From contig DSAB01000121.1 in assembly GCA_011388275.1 (NCBI GenBank), positions 1 to 64,000 on the forward strand: a DNA stretch of 64,000 nt, read 5' to 3'. Every line of letters begins with the position of its first letter. Positions within the stretch are counted from its first letter, which is position 1. A program made the translations under genes and the position numbers. This document shows positions 17,614-26,351 of this stretch, piece by piece. Below the pieces are notes generated by a model. The model was not told where the DNA came from. It was given only the letters and a program-made list of their open reading frames with translations, and searched no databases. The stretch is from a bacterium (lineage in GTDB: Bacteria; Zhuqueibacterota; QNDG01; DSAB01).

Positions 17614-18561
17614 TTACGTAAGTTTTGCAGACAGATGATCGATCATGTCACCGGTCATGAGATCCAGGTCGAAATCGGGAGACCATCCCCACTCTTCCCT
17701 GGCCGCCGAATCATCCATGCTGTTCGGCCAGGAATCAGCGATGCATTGCCGCACCGGATCGACCTCATAGCGCATGGTAAACCCGGGAATCCGTTTCCTG
17801 ATCGTCTCATACAGGTCTTCGGGCGCGAAACTCATTGCCGTCACATTAAAGGCATTCCGGTGTTTGAAACGCGAGGGATCAGCCTCCATGACATCAATGG
17901 CCGCCTTGATAGCATCGGGCATGTACATCATGTCCAGATACGTTCCCTGTTTGAGGAAACAGGTATAAGTCTTTTTCCTGATCGCTTCATAAAAAATTTC
18001 GACCGCATAATCCGTCGTCCCTCCTCCGGGAGGCGTTTCGTATGAAATAATTCCCGGATACCGCAAACCCCTGGTGTCGACACCAAACCGAAGATGATAA
18101 TAATCACAGAGCAGCTCTCCGGAAACCTTGGTGACCCCATACATGGATGTCGGACGCTGAATGGTATCCTGCGGTGTCCTGTCGGGTGGTGTGGAGGGCC
18201 CAAAAGCACCTATGGAACTTGGAGTAAAAACCGCGCACGAAAACTCTCTGGCCGTCTCCAGAATGTGATAGAGACCTCCCATATTGATGGTCCAGGCAAG
18301 CTGCGGCTTTGCCTCTGCCACAGCGGAGAGAAGCGCAGCCAGGTGATAGATCGTGTCAGGTCGAAAAGCCTTGACGATCCTTTCCACGCTGTTTTGATCC
18401 GTGACATCCATCTCCTCATAGGGCCCCGAGTCAAGAAGTGCTCCGGATGGCTTTCTGACATCCGTTGCCATAACCTTGTCATTTCCATATCGTTTGCGGA
18501 GTTCCAGGGTCAATTCGGAACCGATCTGGCCGGAAGCTCCGGTTACAAGAATTCGTTTCAT
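17614..18561 (-). CDS. L-threonine 3-dehydrogenase, NAD-epimerase type
   Basis: 315 aa short-chain dehydrogenase of the epimerase fold. Rossmann motif GASGQIGSEL at the start, Ser in TPSSIGAFGP and the catalytic pair YGVTK. The conserved YPGIISYETPPGGGTTDYAVEIFY region is typical of the NAD-dependent threonine dehydrogenases that resemble UDP-galactose epimerase. They oxidise threonine to 2-amino-3-ketobutyrate, which Kbl then cleaves. ATG 18561 follows GGAG; a TTG four codons earlier is less likely. Second in the operon, 20 bp after acpS. Confidence 0.9.
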   Translation of the reverse strand: MKRILVTGASGQIGSELTLELRKRYGNDKVMATDVRKPSGALLDSGPYEEMDVTDQNSVERIVKAFRPDTIYHLAALLSAVAEAKPQLAWTINMGGLYHILETAREFSCAVFTPSSIGAFGPSTPPDRTPQDTIQRPTSMYGVTKVSGELLCDYYHLRFGVDTRGLRYPGIISYETPPGGGTTDYAVEIFYEAIRKKTYTCFLKQGTYLDMMYMPDAIKAAIDVMEADPSRFKHRNAFNVTAMSFAPEDLYETIRKRIPGFTMRYEVDPVRQCIADSWPNSMDDSAAREEWGWSPDFDLDLMTGDMIDHLSAKLT

Positions 18562-18581
18562 AGAGATCTCCAAGTGATTGA

Positions 18582-18974
18582 TCAGGGAGTTGTTTCCAGA
18601 ATAACGACCGCTATCGCGTGAGTCCGCTCATGAGAAAGAGATACATGCATGACAGAGATCCGGGCTTCGCGAATCCTCTTCTCCGCCTCTTTTTCAACGT
18701 ACAGGACCGGCTTTCCCCGCTCGTCGTGAACCACTGCCACATCGGTCCATTTAAGCCCGCCGCGCAAACCCGTTCCCAAAGCTTTAAAGAAGGACTCCTT
18801 GGCCGCGAATCGAGCCGCATAACATTGGGCCCGGCTTTTGGCGGAACCCAGCGAAGAACAGTACTCTCTCTCCCGGGCAGTAAATAGACGCTGACAGAAT
18901 GGATCACCATATTGTTCGATTATTCTTGCAACACGCTCTATCTCGATTATGTCAACACCCGTGCCCAGGATCAT
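18582..18974 (-). CDS. acpS: Holo-[acyl-carrier-protein] synthase AcpS
   Basis: 130 aa. Transfers 4'-phosphopantetheine from CoA to the Ser of carrier proteins. The Mg-binding motifs GTGVDIIEIERV and FAAKESFFKALGTG, and the C-terminal SLSHERTHAIA, are intact. ATG 18974 is preferred to the TTG two codons upstream. It is the first gene of the operon that also encodes a dedicated carrier protein; it could serve that protein, the fatty-acid AcpP, or both. Confidence 0.93.
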   Translation of the reverse strand: MILGTGVDIIEIERVARIIEQYGDPFCQRLFTAREREYCSSLGSAKSRAQCYAARFAAKESFFKALGTGLRGGLKWTDVAVVHDERGKPVLYVEKEAEKRIREARISVMHVSLSHERTHAIAVVILETTP

Positions 18975-19090
18975 AATCAACCTGTATTGTCAACTAGGTA
19001 TGCGCAGAGTGTCTATTGTATGCAATTTTTGGAAGAATTTCAAGAAAAAAATTTCTCAAGCCGATTTATTGACAGGCACGTGTTGGCGGC

Positions 19091-19119
19091 TTGACTTTTT
19101 CGGCATATTCATGTATATT
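19091..19119 (+). promoter_or_regulatory. Sigma70-type promoter before the kbl remnant and pfk
   Basis: TTGACT (19091-19096) and TATATT (19114-19119) are 17 bp apart. The first start codon downstream is that of the broken kbl copy, and phosphofructokinase follows it, so the promoter may now mainly drive pfk. A second TTGACA lies just upstream at 19069-19074 without a good -10. Confidence 0.6.
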
Positions 19120-19146
19120 TTTAATTTGGTTCATCGACCAGTATGT

Positions 19147-19810
19147 ATGGTCGGCGGTTCAATAAAACCATTGCATCGGGACAAATCATTGATCAAACAA
19201 ACCATACGGGACACACTGGAAACAGGCCTGCTCGCTCTGCGGGAGAACGGATTATACAAATATGAGCGTATTTTAAGCTCCCCGCAGGGAGCTGAAGTCA
19301 CTCTCTCGAACGGAAAAACCCTGATCAACTTCTGCGCCAACAATTATCTGGGGCTGGCCAACCACCCGAACGTAATCAAGGCCGCTCATGATGCTCTGGA
19401 CCGCTGGGGCTACGGACTCGCATCGGTTCGATTTATATGCGGAACCCAGGAAATTCATAAAAGCCTTGAAAAAAAGATATCCGCTTTTCTCGGAACTGAA
19501 GACACGATTCTCTATGCGGCCTGCTTCGATGCCAACGGCGGTGTATTTGAACCGCTTCTCGATGAAGAGTCCTCCATTGTCACCGATGCCCTGAACCACG
19601 CATCCATCATCGACAGTATGCGGCTGACCAAGGCTCGCCGTTTCATTTATAAACACAACGACATGGCCGATCTGGAATCAAAACTCAAAGAGGCTTCTTC
19701 GTCCAAAAGAATCCTGATTGCGACAGCTTTCGGCCCTGCATGATGAAAAACATCTCGAACGGTCTTTCGATGCTTTTCAACGCGCGGGCAAAAAACTTGG
19801 CATCATCTGA
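19147..19810 (+). pseudogene. Second glycine C-acetyltransferase (kbl) copy with large internal deletion
   Basis: From about 19147 the frame reads the N-terminal half of a Kbl that looks closer to classical Kbl than the copy at 14265: INFCANNYLGLANHPNV, ASVRFICGTQEIHKSLE, ACFDANGGVFEPLL, DALNHASIIDSMRL, ending ILIAT. Where ILIATDGVFSMDG is expected it switches to AFGPA and stops at 19741-19743. A different frame, from CAG 19724 to TGA 19808-19810, reads QLSALHDEKHLERSFDAFQ then RAGKKLGII, which is the family C terminus. About 190-200 central codons, including the PLP lysine, are missing. The exact start is uncertain (no clear ribosome site). Confidence 0.82.
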
Positions 19811-19864
19811 CGGCCAAACCGCCGCGCCGTAAACACGCGATTATTTATCTGAGGAGAGATCAAC

Positions 19865-20977
19865 ATGTCCAAAACCCAAAAAAAACGGATCGGTGTCCTG
19901 ACCGGAGGAGGCGACTGCCCGGGACTCAATGCCGTGATCCGTGGGGTTGTCAAGGCCAGCATCGGCACCTACGATCTGGAAGTAATCGGAATCGAAGACG
20001 GCTATGAAGGTCTTATTGAGAGACGGGTGGTTCCGATGAATTGGAAAAAAGTGTCGGGGATTCTGACTCAGGGAGGAACGATTCTGGGATCGTCCAATAT
20101 CGCCAATCCATTCCGCTGGCCCGTGAAAGATAAAGCGGGCAAACGGACCTTTTCGAATGTGTCTGACCGGGTGGCTGAATATGTGTCCGAACTGAACCTC
20201 TCCAATCTGGTCTGCATCGGAGGTGATGGAACCATGGCCATCGCCCATAAGCTGAGCCAGATGGGTATCCGTCTGATCGGCGTACCAAAAACCATTGACA
20301 ACGACATCTGGGGCACGGACATCACCTTTGGTTTTGATTCGGCCCTGGGCGCGGCCACGGATGCCATAGACCGGATTCATTCAACCGCCATGTCCCATCA
20401 CCGGGTCATGGTCGTGGAAGTGATGGGACGGTACGCGGGGTGGCTGGCCCTGGAATCCGGCCTGGCTGCGGGCGGAGACGTGATTCTGATCCCGGAGATT
20501 CCGCTTAACATGGATATTGTCTGCGACTTCGTGGTTCAACGAAGCACGGAAGGCCGCCGATTCAGCATTGTCGTGGTTGCAGAAGGCGTCAAGGCTCCCG
20601 GAGGAAAGCAGGTGGTCAAAAAAATAGTTGAAAACAGCACAGACCCCATCCGGCTGGGCGGAATCGGTCACTATATCGCTCGTCTGATCGAAACCAGAAC
20701 CAAGCTGGAAAGCCGGGTGACTGTGCTGGGGCATTTGCAGCGCGGCGGCACCCCTTCCGCCTATGACCGTATATTGGCTACACGTTTCGGCGTAAAGGCC
20801 GCCGAACTCTGCTATGACGGTGTGGGCGGTGTGATGGTGGCTCTTCGCGGCACCGAGATCGTCACCGTCCCGCTTTCCGATGTAGCGGGAAAATCCAGGA
20901 CGGTTCCGGAAAATCACCCCCTGATCGAGGTGGCACGTCATGTAGGCACTTGTCTGGGCGATACTCTGGATAAATAG
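19865..20977 (+). CDS. 6-phosphofructokinase
   Basis: 370 aa, longer than the 320-aa E. coli enzyme. Phosphorylates fructose 6-phosphate in glycolysis. Phosphate-binding GVLTGGGDCPGLNAVIRG at the N terminus, GGDGT in the donor-binding loop, PKTIDNDI with the catalytic Asp, MGRYAGWLAL and the LGHLQRGGTPSA segment. The Gly in GGDGT is the residue of ATP-dependent enzymes, whereas the Lys in PKTIDND is the residue of PPi-dependent enzymes (ATP forms have PGTIDND). The phosphate donor is thus undecided. A GAGGAGAG site precedes ATG 19865. Confidence 0.93.
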   Translation: MSKTQKKRIGVLTGGGDCPGLNAVIRGVVKASIGTYDLEVIGIEDGYEGLIERRVVPMNWKKVSGILTQGGTILGSSNIANPFRWPVKDKAGKRTFSNVSDRVAEYVSELNLSNLVCIGGDGTMAIAHKLSQMGIRLIGVPKTIDNDIWGTDITFGFDSALGAATDAIDRIHSTAMSHHRVMVVEVMGRYAGWLALESGLAAGGDVILIPEIPLNMDIVCDFVVQRSTEGRRFSIVVVAEGVKAPGGKQVVKKIVENSTDPIRLGGIGHYIARLIETRTKLESRVTVLGHLQRGGTPSAYDRILATRFGVKAAELCYDGVGGVMVALRGTEIVTVPLSDVAGKSRTVPENHPLIEVARHVGTCLGDTLDK

Positions 20978-21067
20978 ACCGAATAATCGAATGACCACGA
21001 TCAGGCTCCAATAGAAACCGGCAATCATGGCTTGTCATGCCTGCTGTTATCATCCCGGCTCCTGAAT

Positions 21068-22717
21068 TTACAGACAATGACGTTCCAGTCGAATATCCTG
21101 ACCCCTTAAGACCGTGTTTCCCGCCCAGTTTACATCATCCCTCTCCGGATAGTCGGTATTGTAATGCAGACCCCGGCTCTCTTTGCGGAAAACGGCACAG
21201 CGAATAATCAGCTCCGCTGTTTGAGCAAGATTCCTCAATTCCAAAAGCGCCTCTGTCACTCGAGTCTTCTTATAAAAAGCCTCGATCTGTTCGCCCACAA
21301 TCCGGATCCGCTGCTGTGCCCGATTCAGGCGCTCATCAGTTCGCACAATGCCGACATAGTCCCACATCAGACGTCTGACTTCTCTCCGGTCATGAGATAT
21401 GAGCACCCACTCCTCGTGATCATAGGTTCCCCGATCATCCCAGGGCGGTATGCGAGGCAAGGCGTTTACCGAATCACGGAAATACTCCCGGGCACTGAGA
21501 GCCGCCCGCCGTGAAAAGGCCAATGCTTCAAGTAAAGAGTTTGAAGCCAGCCGATTGGCCCCGTGCACACCCGTACAGGCGGCCTCTCCCGTGACGAAAA
21601 GACCCTCAATAGCCGTTCGTCCATCAAGATCCGTGACCACACCGCCGCACATATAATGAGCGGCCGGAACCACAGGAATGTATTCCCGGGTCATGTCGAT
21701 GTTCAATTGAAGCAGTTTTTCATTGATCTGGGGAAACCGTTTGCGAACCCGCTCGGCATCCAATCCGGTCGCGTCCAAAAAGACACATTCATCACCCCGC
21801 TTTTTCATCTCTTTGTCAATACAGCGGGCTACAATATCTCTGGGAGCCAAATCCTTCATGGGATGGTACTTCTCCATAAAGGCCTCTCCCTTCTGCGTCC
21901 TCAATACAGCGCCGAAACCGCGGACTGCTTCTGAAATTAAAAATGAATCGGCCTGCGGATGGAAAAGAGCGGTCGGATGGAACTGCATAAACTCCAGATT
22001 GGCAACAGGAGCCCCGGCTCGAAAGGCCATGGCAATCCCGTCTCCGGTGGCAATCGCCGGATTGGTGGTGTGCAGATAGACCTGACCCGTTCCTCCGCTT
22101 GCCAGCAGAGTCACCCTTGAAAGAAATGTCTCCACCCGGGAGGTGGTGTTGTTCAAGGCATAAACCCCCCAGCAATGCACTTTGTCCTGATAAGATTTCC
22201 CCCCTCCCATGAGATGATGCTCTGTGATCAATTCGATGGCTATACAGTCTTCCAGAATCTTAATGTTTGGATGCTCGCGAACCCGGTCTAAAAGGGTCGA
22301 TTCAACAGCCATTCCAGTTTTATCCAGCACATGGACGATCCGTTTGTGCCTGTGCCCGCCTTCGAGCCCAAGGTCAAAACCCTTTCCGCTCTTATCCGCT
22401 GTGAAAGCAACCCCCCAGCGTCTTAAACTTTCAATGCTGCGAGGTCCCTCCCTCACGATGGTATCGACAGCCGCCGGATCGCACAGACCGTCTCCCGCTT
22501 CCAGGGTATCCGTTATATGCTGATCATAACTGTCGTTTTCATTGAAAACCGCGGCGATGCCTCCCTGGGCGTAATTGGTATTGGAATCGGCCCGTTTTTT
22601 CTTGGTCAAGATAATTACGGACCCTTCCTCGGCGATTCGCAGGGCGAACGACAGACCGGCCGCACCGCTGCCGATGATGAGAAAATCCGATTGATGGATC
22701 AAGTGTGGTCCTTTCAA
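21068..22717 (-). CDS. nadB: L-aspartate oxidase NadB
   Basis: 549 aa FAD enzyme that oxidises aspartate to iminoaspartate, the first step of NAD synthesis. FAD-binding IIGSGAAGLSFAL near residue 14, then NTNYAQGGIAAVF, LEGGHRHKRIVH, ATGDGIAMAFRAGA, EFMQFHPT, and the AAHYMCGGVVTDLDGRT plus HGANRLASNSLLE blocks. The cytoplasmic succinate-dehydrogenase-like fold is complete. Its ATG overlaps the stop of the response-regulator gene (ATGA), making it the last gene of the lpx operon. NadA, its partner, is not in the window. Confidence 0.96.
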   Translation of the reverse strand: MKGPHLIHQSDFLIIGSGAAGLSFALRIAEEGSVIILTKKKRADSNTNYAQGGIAAVFNENDSYDQHITDTLEAGDGLCDPAAVDTIVREGPRSIESLRRWGVAFTADKSGKGFDLGLEGGHRHKRIVHVLDKTGMAVESTLLDRVREHPNIKILEDCIAIELITEHHLMGGGKSYQDKVHCWGVYALNNTTSRVETFLSRVTLLASGGTGQVYLHTTNPAIATGDGIAMAFRAGAPVANLEFMQFHPTALFHPQADSFLISEAVRGFGAVLRTQKGEAFMEKYHPMKDLAPRDIVARCIDKEMKKRGDECVFLDATGLDAERVRKRFPQINEKLLQLNIDMTREYIPVVPAAHYMCGGVVTDLDGRTAIEGLFVTGEAACTGVHGANRLASNSLLEALAFSRRAALSAREYFRDSVNALPRIPPWDDRGTYDHEEWVLISHDRREVRRLMWDYVGIVRTDERLNRAQQRIRIVGEQIEAFYKKTRVTEALLELRNLAQTAELIIRCAVFRKESRGLHYNTDYPERDDVNWAGNTVLRGQDIRLERHCL

Positions 22718-24081
22718 CGATGAATGGGAAGATGGTATTTCTTCGCTTTACGGTAAACCGTCGCTCTGCCGATACCCAATTTCCTGGCAGCCCTTGTGAT
22801 ATTCCCCTCAAATTCGAGGAGCGTCTTCCTGAGAATTTCCACTTCCATTTTTTCTATCCACTGCGGCAGGGATTCCTCCGGCAATTCGGTGGAGCCCTTC
22901 AAAGAGGCCAGGTGGGTCGGCAGATCCTGAATGCCGATTTCAAGCGATGTGGAAACCACAACCGCCCGTTCAATGATATTTTCCAATTCTCTGACATTTC
23001 CCGGCCAATGATAATTCATGAGTGATCTCAGAGCATCCGGTGTCATCGACTGAATCTCTTTTTTTTCTTTTCGGGCGAATTGCTCGATAAAGTGTGCGGC
23101 CAGAAGGGGAATATCTTCCCTGCGCTGCCGCAATGCAGGCAGTTTAATGGGAAACACGCTGATCCGATAAAAAAGATCCTCTCGAAAAGACCCCTCCCTG
23201 ACTTTTCGATCCAGATCGGTATTTGTCGCTGAAATCAATCGAATATCCACTTTAACCAGCGTGTTGCCTCCCACCCTCTCGAACTCCCGTTCCTGCAGAA
23301 CCCTCAGTATTTTGGCCTGAGTCGAGAGGCTCATGTCTCCGATCTCATCCAGAAACACGGTTCCGCCGTTTGCCGATTCAAATTTTCCCACACGCCGGCT
23401 CGACGCTCCGGTAAAGGCTCCTTTTTCGTGTCCGAACAGTTCGCTTTCGAGCAGTGATTCGGGAATCGCGGTGCAATTGACCGCCACAAATGGATGCGAC
23501 CGCCTGGCCTGAGAACGATTGTGAATGGCACGCGCAAAGAGTTCCTTGCCGGTTCCGCTCTCACCCTGAATCAGAACCGTGACATTGCTGTCTATTACTT
23601 TATCGATGTCCCTGAAAACATTCTGCATCACCCCGCTTTGCCCCACGATGTTCTCAAACGTAAATTTCTTCTCGAGTTCGGAACGCAGCGACTTTACTTC
23701 GTATTCCAGGGCGCACGCTTCGAGAGCATTTTTTACGGTCACTTTGACACGCTCCGAAGTAAAAGGCTTGGTTATGAAATCATACGCCCCCAGTTTCATG
23801 GAAGAGACGGCCTTTTCAACGGTACCGTGCGCGGTCATGATAATCACCGGTAAACGGGGATAAATTTTGTGAACCTCCTTGAGGGTTTCGATTCCGTCGA
23901 TTCCCGGCATCTGCAGATCCAGAAGAACCAGATCAACGGACTCTTCCTGCAATTTTTTCAGGCAGGCCATGCCATTGGCCGCCTGCAAGACTTCGTATTG
24001 ACGTTCGGATTTCAATATTTCCTCGATGAGTCGGCGGGTGTTTTTCTCATCATCCACAATCAGGACGGTCCATCGCTTCAT
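22714..24081 (-). CDS. Sigma54-dependent response regulator, NtrC/AtoC family
   Basis: 455 aa. Receiver domain (residues 1-120) with the phospho-Asp in VLLDLQMPG and Lys in ITKPF; AAA+ domain (about 140-380) with Walker A GESGTGKE, the sigma54 contact loop GAFTGA, and Walker [12 protein letters not shown]; Fis-type helix-turn-helix at the C terminus ([19 protein letters not shown]). It therefore activates sigma54 promoters when phosphorylated. No kinase is adjacent; the NtrY-like kinase at 292 is the only candidate in the window. One base separates it from lpxK. Confidence 0.94.
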   Translation of the reverse strand: MKRWTVLIVDDEKNTRRLIEEILKSERQYEVLQAANGMACLKKLQEESVDLVLLDLQMPGIDGIETLKEVHKIYPRLPVIIMTAHGTVEKAVSSMKLGAYDFITKPFTSERVKVTVKNALEACALEYEVKSLRSELEKKFTFENIVGQSGVMQNVFRDIDKVIDSNVTVLIQGESGTGKELFARAIHNRSQARRSHPFVAVNCTAIPESLLESELFGHEKGAFTGASSRRVGKFESANGGTVFLDEIGDMSLSTQAKILRVLQEREFERVGGNTLVKVDIRLISATNTDLDRKVREGSFREDLFYRISVFPIKLPALRQRREDIPLLAAHFIEQFARKEKKEIQSMTPDALRSLMNYHWPGNVRELENIIERAVVVSTSLEIGIQDLPTHLASLKGSTELPEESLPQWIEKMEVEILRKTLLEFEGNITRAARKLGIGRATVYRKAKKYHLPIHR

Positions 24082-24082
24082 G

Positions 24083-25150
24083 TCATTCCTCTAAGCCTTG
24101 CTGAATGATTCGAAACAATCGGTTTTGATGGTCGATATCCAGAGCAATTTTCAGATAATAGAGGGGAAATCGGTGATTCCAGACCTGTGAGAGCCGGGCC
24201 CAATCCTTTTCCGTGGTCACCAGTGCTTCGGCCCTAAGCACTTCGGCTCTTTGAATCAATTGATGGATCTGTTTTTCATCATACCAATGGTGGTCTGGAA
24301 ATTCTTCGAATGCCCTGATATCCAGCGGCAGCGTTTTCAGGGTTTCATAAAAAGCCGCCGGATTTCCAATGCCCCCGAATCCGACAACGGCTTTTTCCTC
24401 GAGAACAACCCGGGCGCTGTCCTTCGCAGATACCCAGTATAGCAGCTTATGCCGAGCGAAAAAAACCGGAGCCCGAGTCCGCTTTTCGAGAAAGGCGAGC
24501 AGTTTTATCGGATCTCCTTGTTTCGGCCATCGGGTAATAACCAGTGCATGGGCCCGTTTCACCGCAGAAAGCGGCTCTCTCAATGGACCGCCGGGCAAAA
24601 CCCTGCCGTTTCCCCACAGCCTTTCTCCGTCAAAAAGAAGCAAGTCGATGTCACGGTGCAGGGACAGGTGCTGAAACCCGTCATCCAGAAGACAGAGTTC
24701 GCAGCCCAGATTCACGGCGAGGCGGCCCGCTTCGATCCGTTTTTCGCCAACGATGACCACGGCGCCGGGCAGTGTCTCGGCCAGCATCCAGGGCTCATCG
24801 CCGCTGTCTTTCGGAGCGAGCAGCGGACCGAATCCTTTTGAAACCACCTGAACGCCCCTGGTTTTTCTTTTATACCCGCGACTTAAAACCGCGACTCGAA
24901 AACCCTGTCCGAGAAAATGCCGTGCCAAACACTGAATCAGGGGTGTTTTCCCCGTTCCCCCCACGCTGAGATTTCCGACACTGATTACCGGCACCGGCAG
25001 CCGCTGAATCCGGCCCGCGCCGAGTTGATACCAGATCCGTCTCAGGCGAACACCGCTTTCAAACAGACAAGAAAACGGCATACATGTCCATCCCCACCCG
25101 GTCATTTGCCATAATCGATGCCAGTTCATCGCCTGGGTTTTCCCTGTCAT
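24083..25150 (-). CDS. lpxK: Tetraacyldisaccharide 4'-kinase LpxK
   Basis: 355 aa inner-membrane kinase that phosphorylates the lipid A precursor disaccharide at the 4' position. P-loop in VGNLSVGGTGKTPL (about residues 57-70), then AVLSRGYKRKTRG, GDEPWMLA, LLDDGFQHLSLHRD and LPGGPLREPL, all family signatures. It directly uses the product of LpxB; the two genes overlap by 4 bp. Confirms that the organism makes lipid A. Confidence 0.95.
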   Translation of the reverse strand: MTGKTQAMNWHRLWQMTGWGWTCMPFSCLFESGVRLRRIWYQLGAGRIQRLPVPVISVGNLSVGGTGKTPLIQCLARHFLGQGFRVAVLSRGYKRKTRGVQVVSKGFGPLLAPKDSGDEPWMLAETLPGAVVIVGEKRIEAGRLAVNLGCELCLLDDGFQHLSLHRDIDLLLFDGERLWGNGRVLPGGPLREPLSAVKRAHALVITRWPKQGDPIKLLAFLEKRTRAPVFFARHKLLYWVSAKDSARVVLEEKAVVGFGGIGNPAAFYETLKTLPLDIRAFEEFPDHHWYDEKQIHQLIQRAEVLRAEALVTTEKDWARLSQVWNHRFPLYYLKIALDIDHQNRLFRIIQQGLEE

Positions 25151-26328
25151 TGACCGCCTGTAAAGGCGGTCTGTTTTACCTGCAGCATTCCAAAAAGCAC
25201 ATCGGCTGCACGGGCCGATGCACCGGGAGGGCCAAGAAGATTCGAAACCCGTCTCAATTCCAGGCGCATGGTCTTCAGACGGTCCTGATCCGACAGGAGC
25301 TCGGAAACAACCCGGCTCAGTATCGATCCCCGGGCTCTTTTCTGCAGCAGTTCGGGAACAATCTCTTTGCCTGCGATAATATTGACCAGCCCGATATGAT
25401 CGATGCGAACCAGATGCCTGGCAATAAAAAATGAAACCGGAGAGATCCGGTAGAGAATCACCATGGGGGTTTCCAAGATCGCGATTTCCAGAGTGGCGGT
25501 TCCGGATGCCGCCAGGGCGAAGTCTGCATGGGCCATGATTTCATAGGTCTCATTCTCAAGCAGCTTGAGGCGGGGAATGCTTTTTATATGCGGAAGATAT
25601 GTGTTTTCGGAAAGGCTGGCCGCTTTCCCCACAAACCCCTGCAAATTCGGAATCTCCTTCTGCAAACGAACGAACGCGTCGACCATCGCAGGCAGAAGGC
25701 CCGCAACCTCATGCTGCCTGGATCCCGGCAGCAGTGCCAGAGTCGTGGCACGGGGTTCGAATCCGTGCTGCCGTAAAAAACTCCAGGACGATCCGGAAAC
25801 CCTGACCTGGTCCTTCAGAGGATGCCCGACAAACCGTACATTCACGCCGGCACTCCGGTAAAGGTCTTCCTCGAACGGAAAGATCACGACCATTTGATCG
25901 ACCAGGCGGCGTATTTTCTTTATACGGTGTGCCCCCCAGGCCCAAATCTGGGGACTGATATAATACATAACCGGGATACGGAATCTTTTCGCCATGGCAG
26001 CCAAACGAAGATTAAAACCCGGATAATCGATCAGGACAAGGACATCGGGCCGCCGTTTTTTCATGAGCGTTCGCATTTCACGGAAAACCCGCCGAATAAA
26101 CGGAAGATGCCGAATCACCTCCCAAAATCCCATAAAAGCCATATCCCGCATATGGCGGCAGATCTCGACCCCTTCATCGGCCATTCGATCGCCTCCGATC
26201 CCGAAGCAGTCGATTTCAGGAGCCTTCATACGCAGTTTTTCGATCAATGCGGCACCATGCAGATCTCCGGAGGGTTCTCCGGCAACCCACATGACCGAAT
26301 GGGATTGCGTGTTCGGCATACGATTCAT
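25147..26328 (-). CDS. lpxB: Lipid-A-disaccharide synthase LpxB
   Basis: 393 aa GT19 glycosyltransferase that joins UDP-2,3-diacylglucosamine and lipid X. N-terminal VAGEPSGDLHGA, FGIGGDRM, MGFWEV, IDYPGFNLRLA, YYISPQIWAWG and the C-terminal ALAASGTATLEIAILETPMV region are diagnostic. Peripheral inner-membrane enzyme. Lies 23 bp after the Gfo/Idh gene and overlaps lpxK. Confidence 0.96.
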   Translation of the reverse strand: MNRMPNTQSHSVMWVAGEPSGDLHGAALIEKLRMKAPEIDCFGIGGDRMADEGVEICRHMRDMAFMGFWEVIRHLPFIRRVFREMRTLMKKRRPDVLVLIDYPGFNLRLAAMAKRFRIPVMYYISPQIWAWGAHRIKKIRRLVDQMVVIFPFEEDLYRSAGVNVRFVGHPLKDQVRVSGSSWSFLRQHGFEPRATTLALLPGSRQHEVAGLLPAMVDAFVRLQKEIPNLQGFVGKAASLSENTYLPHIKSIPRLKLLENETYEIMAHADFALAASGTATLEIAILETPMVILYRISPVSFFIARHLVRIDHIGLVNIIAGKEIVPELLQKRARGSILSRVVSELLSDQDRLKTMRLELRRVSNLLGPPGASARAADVLFGMLQVKQTAFTGGQ

Positions 26329-26351
26329 GCCCCTGAAAAAACAGTTGAAGG

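Noticed and set aside
18949..19146. Extended N terminus of the second kbl
   Set aside because: The stretch covers the acpS start and the promoter at 19091-19119 and has no similarity to Kbl.
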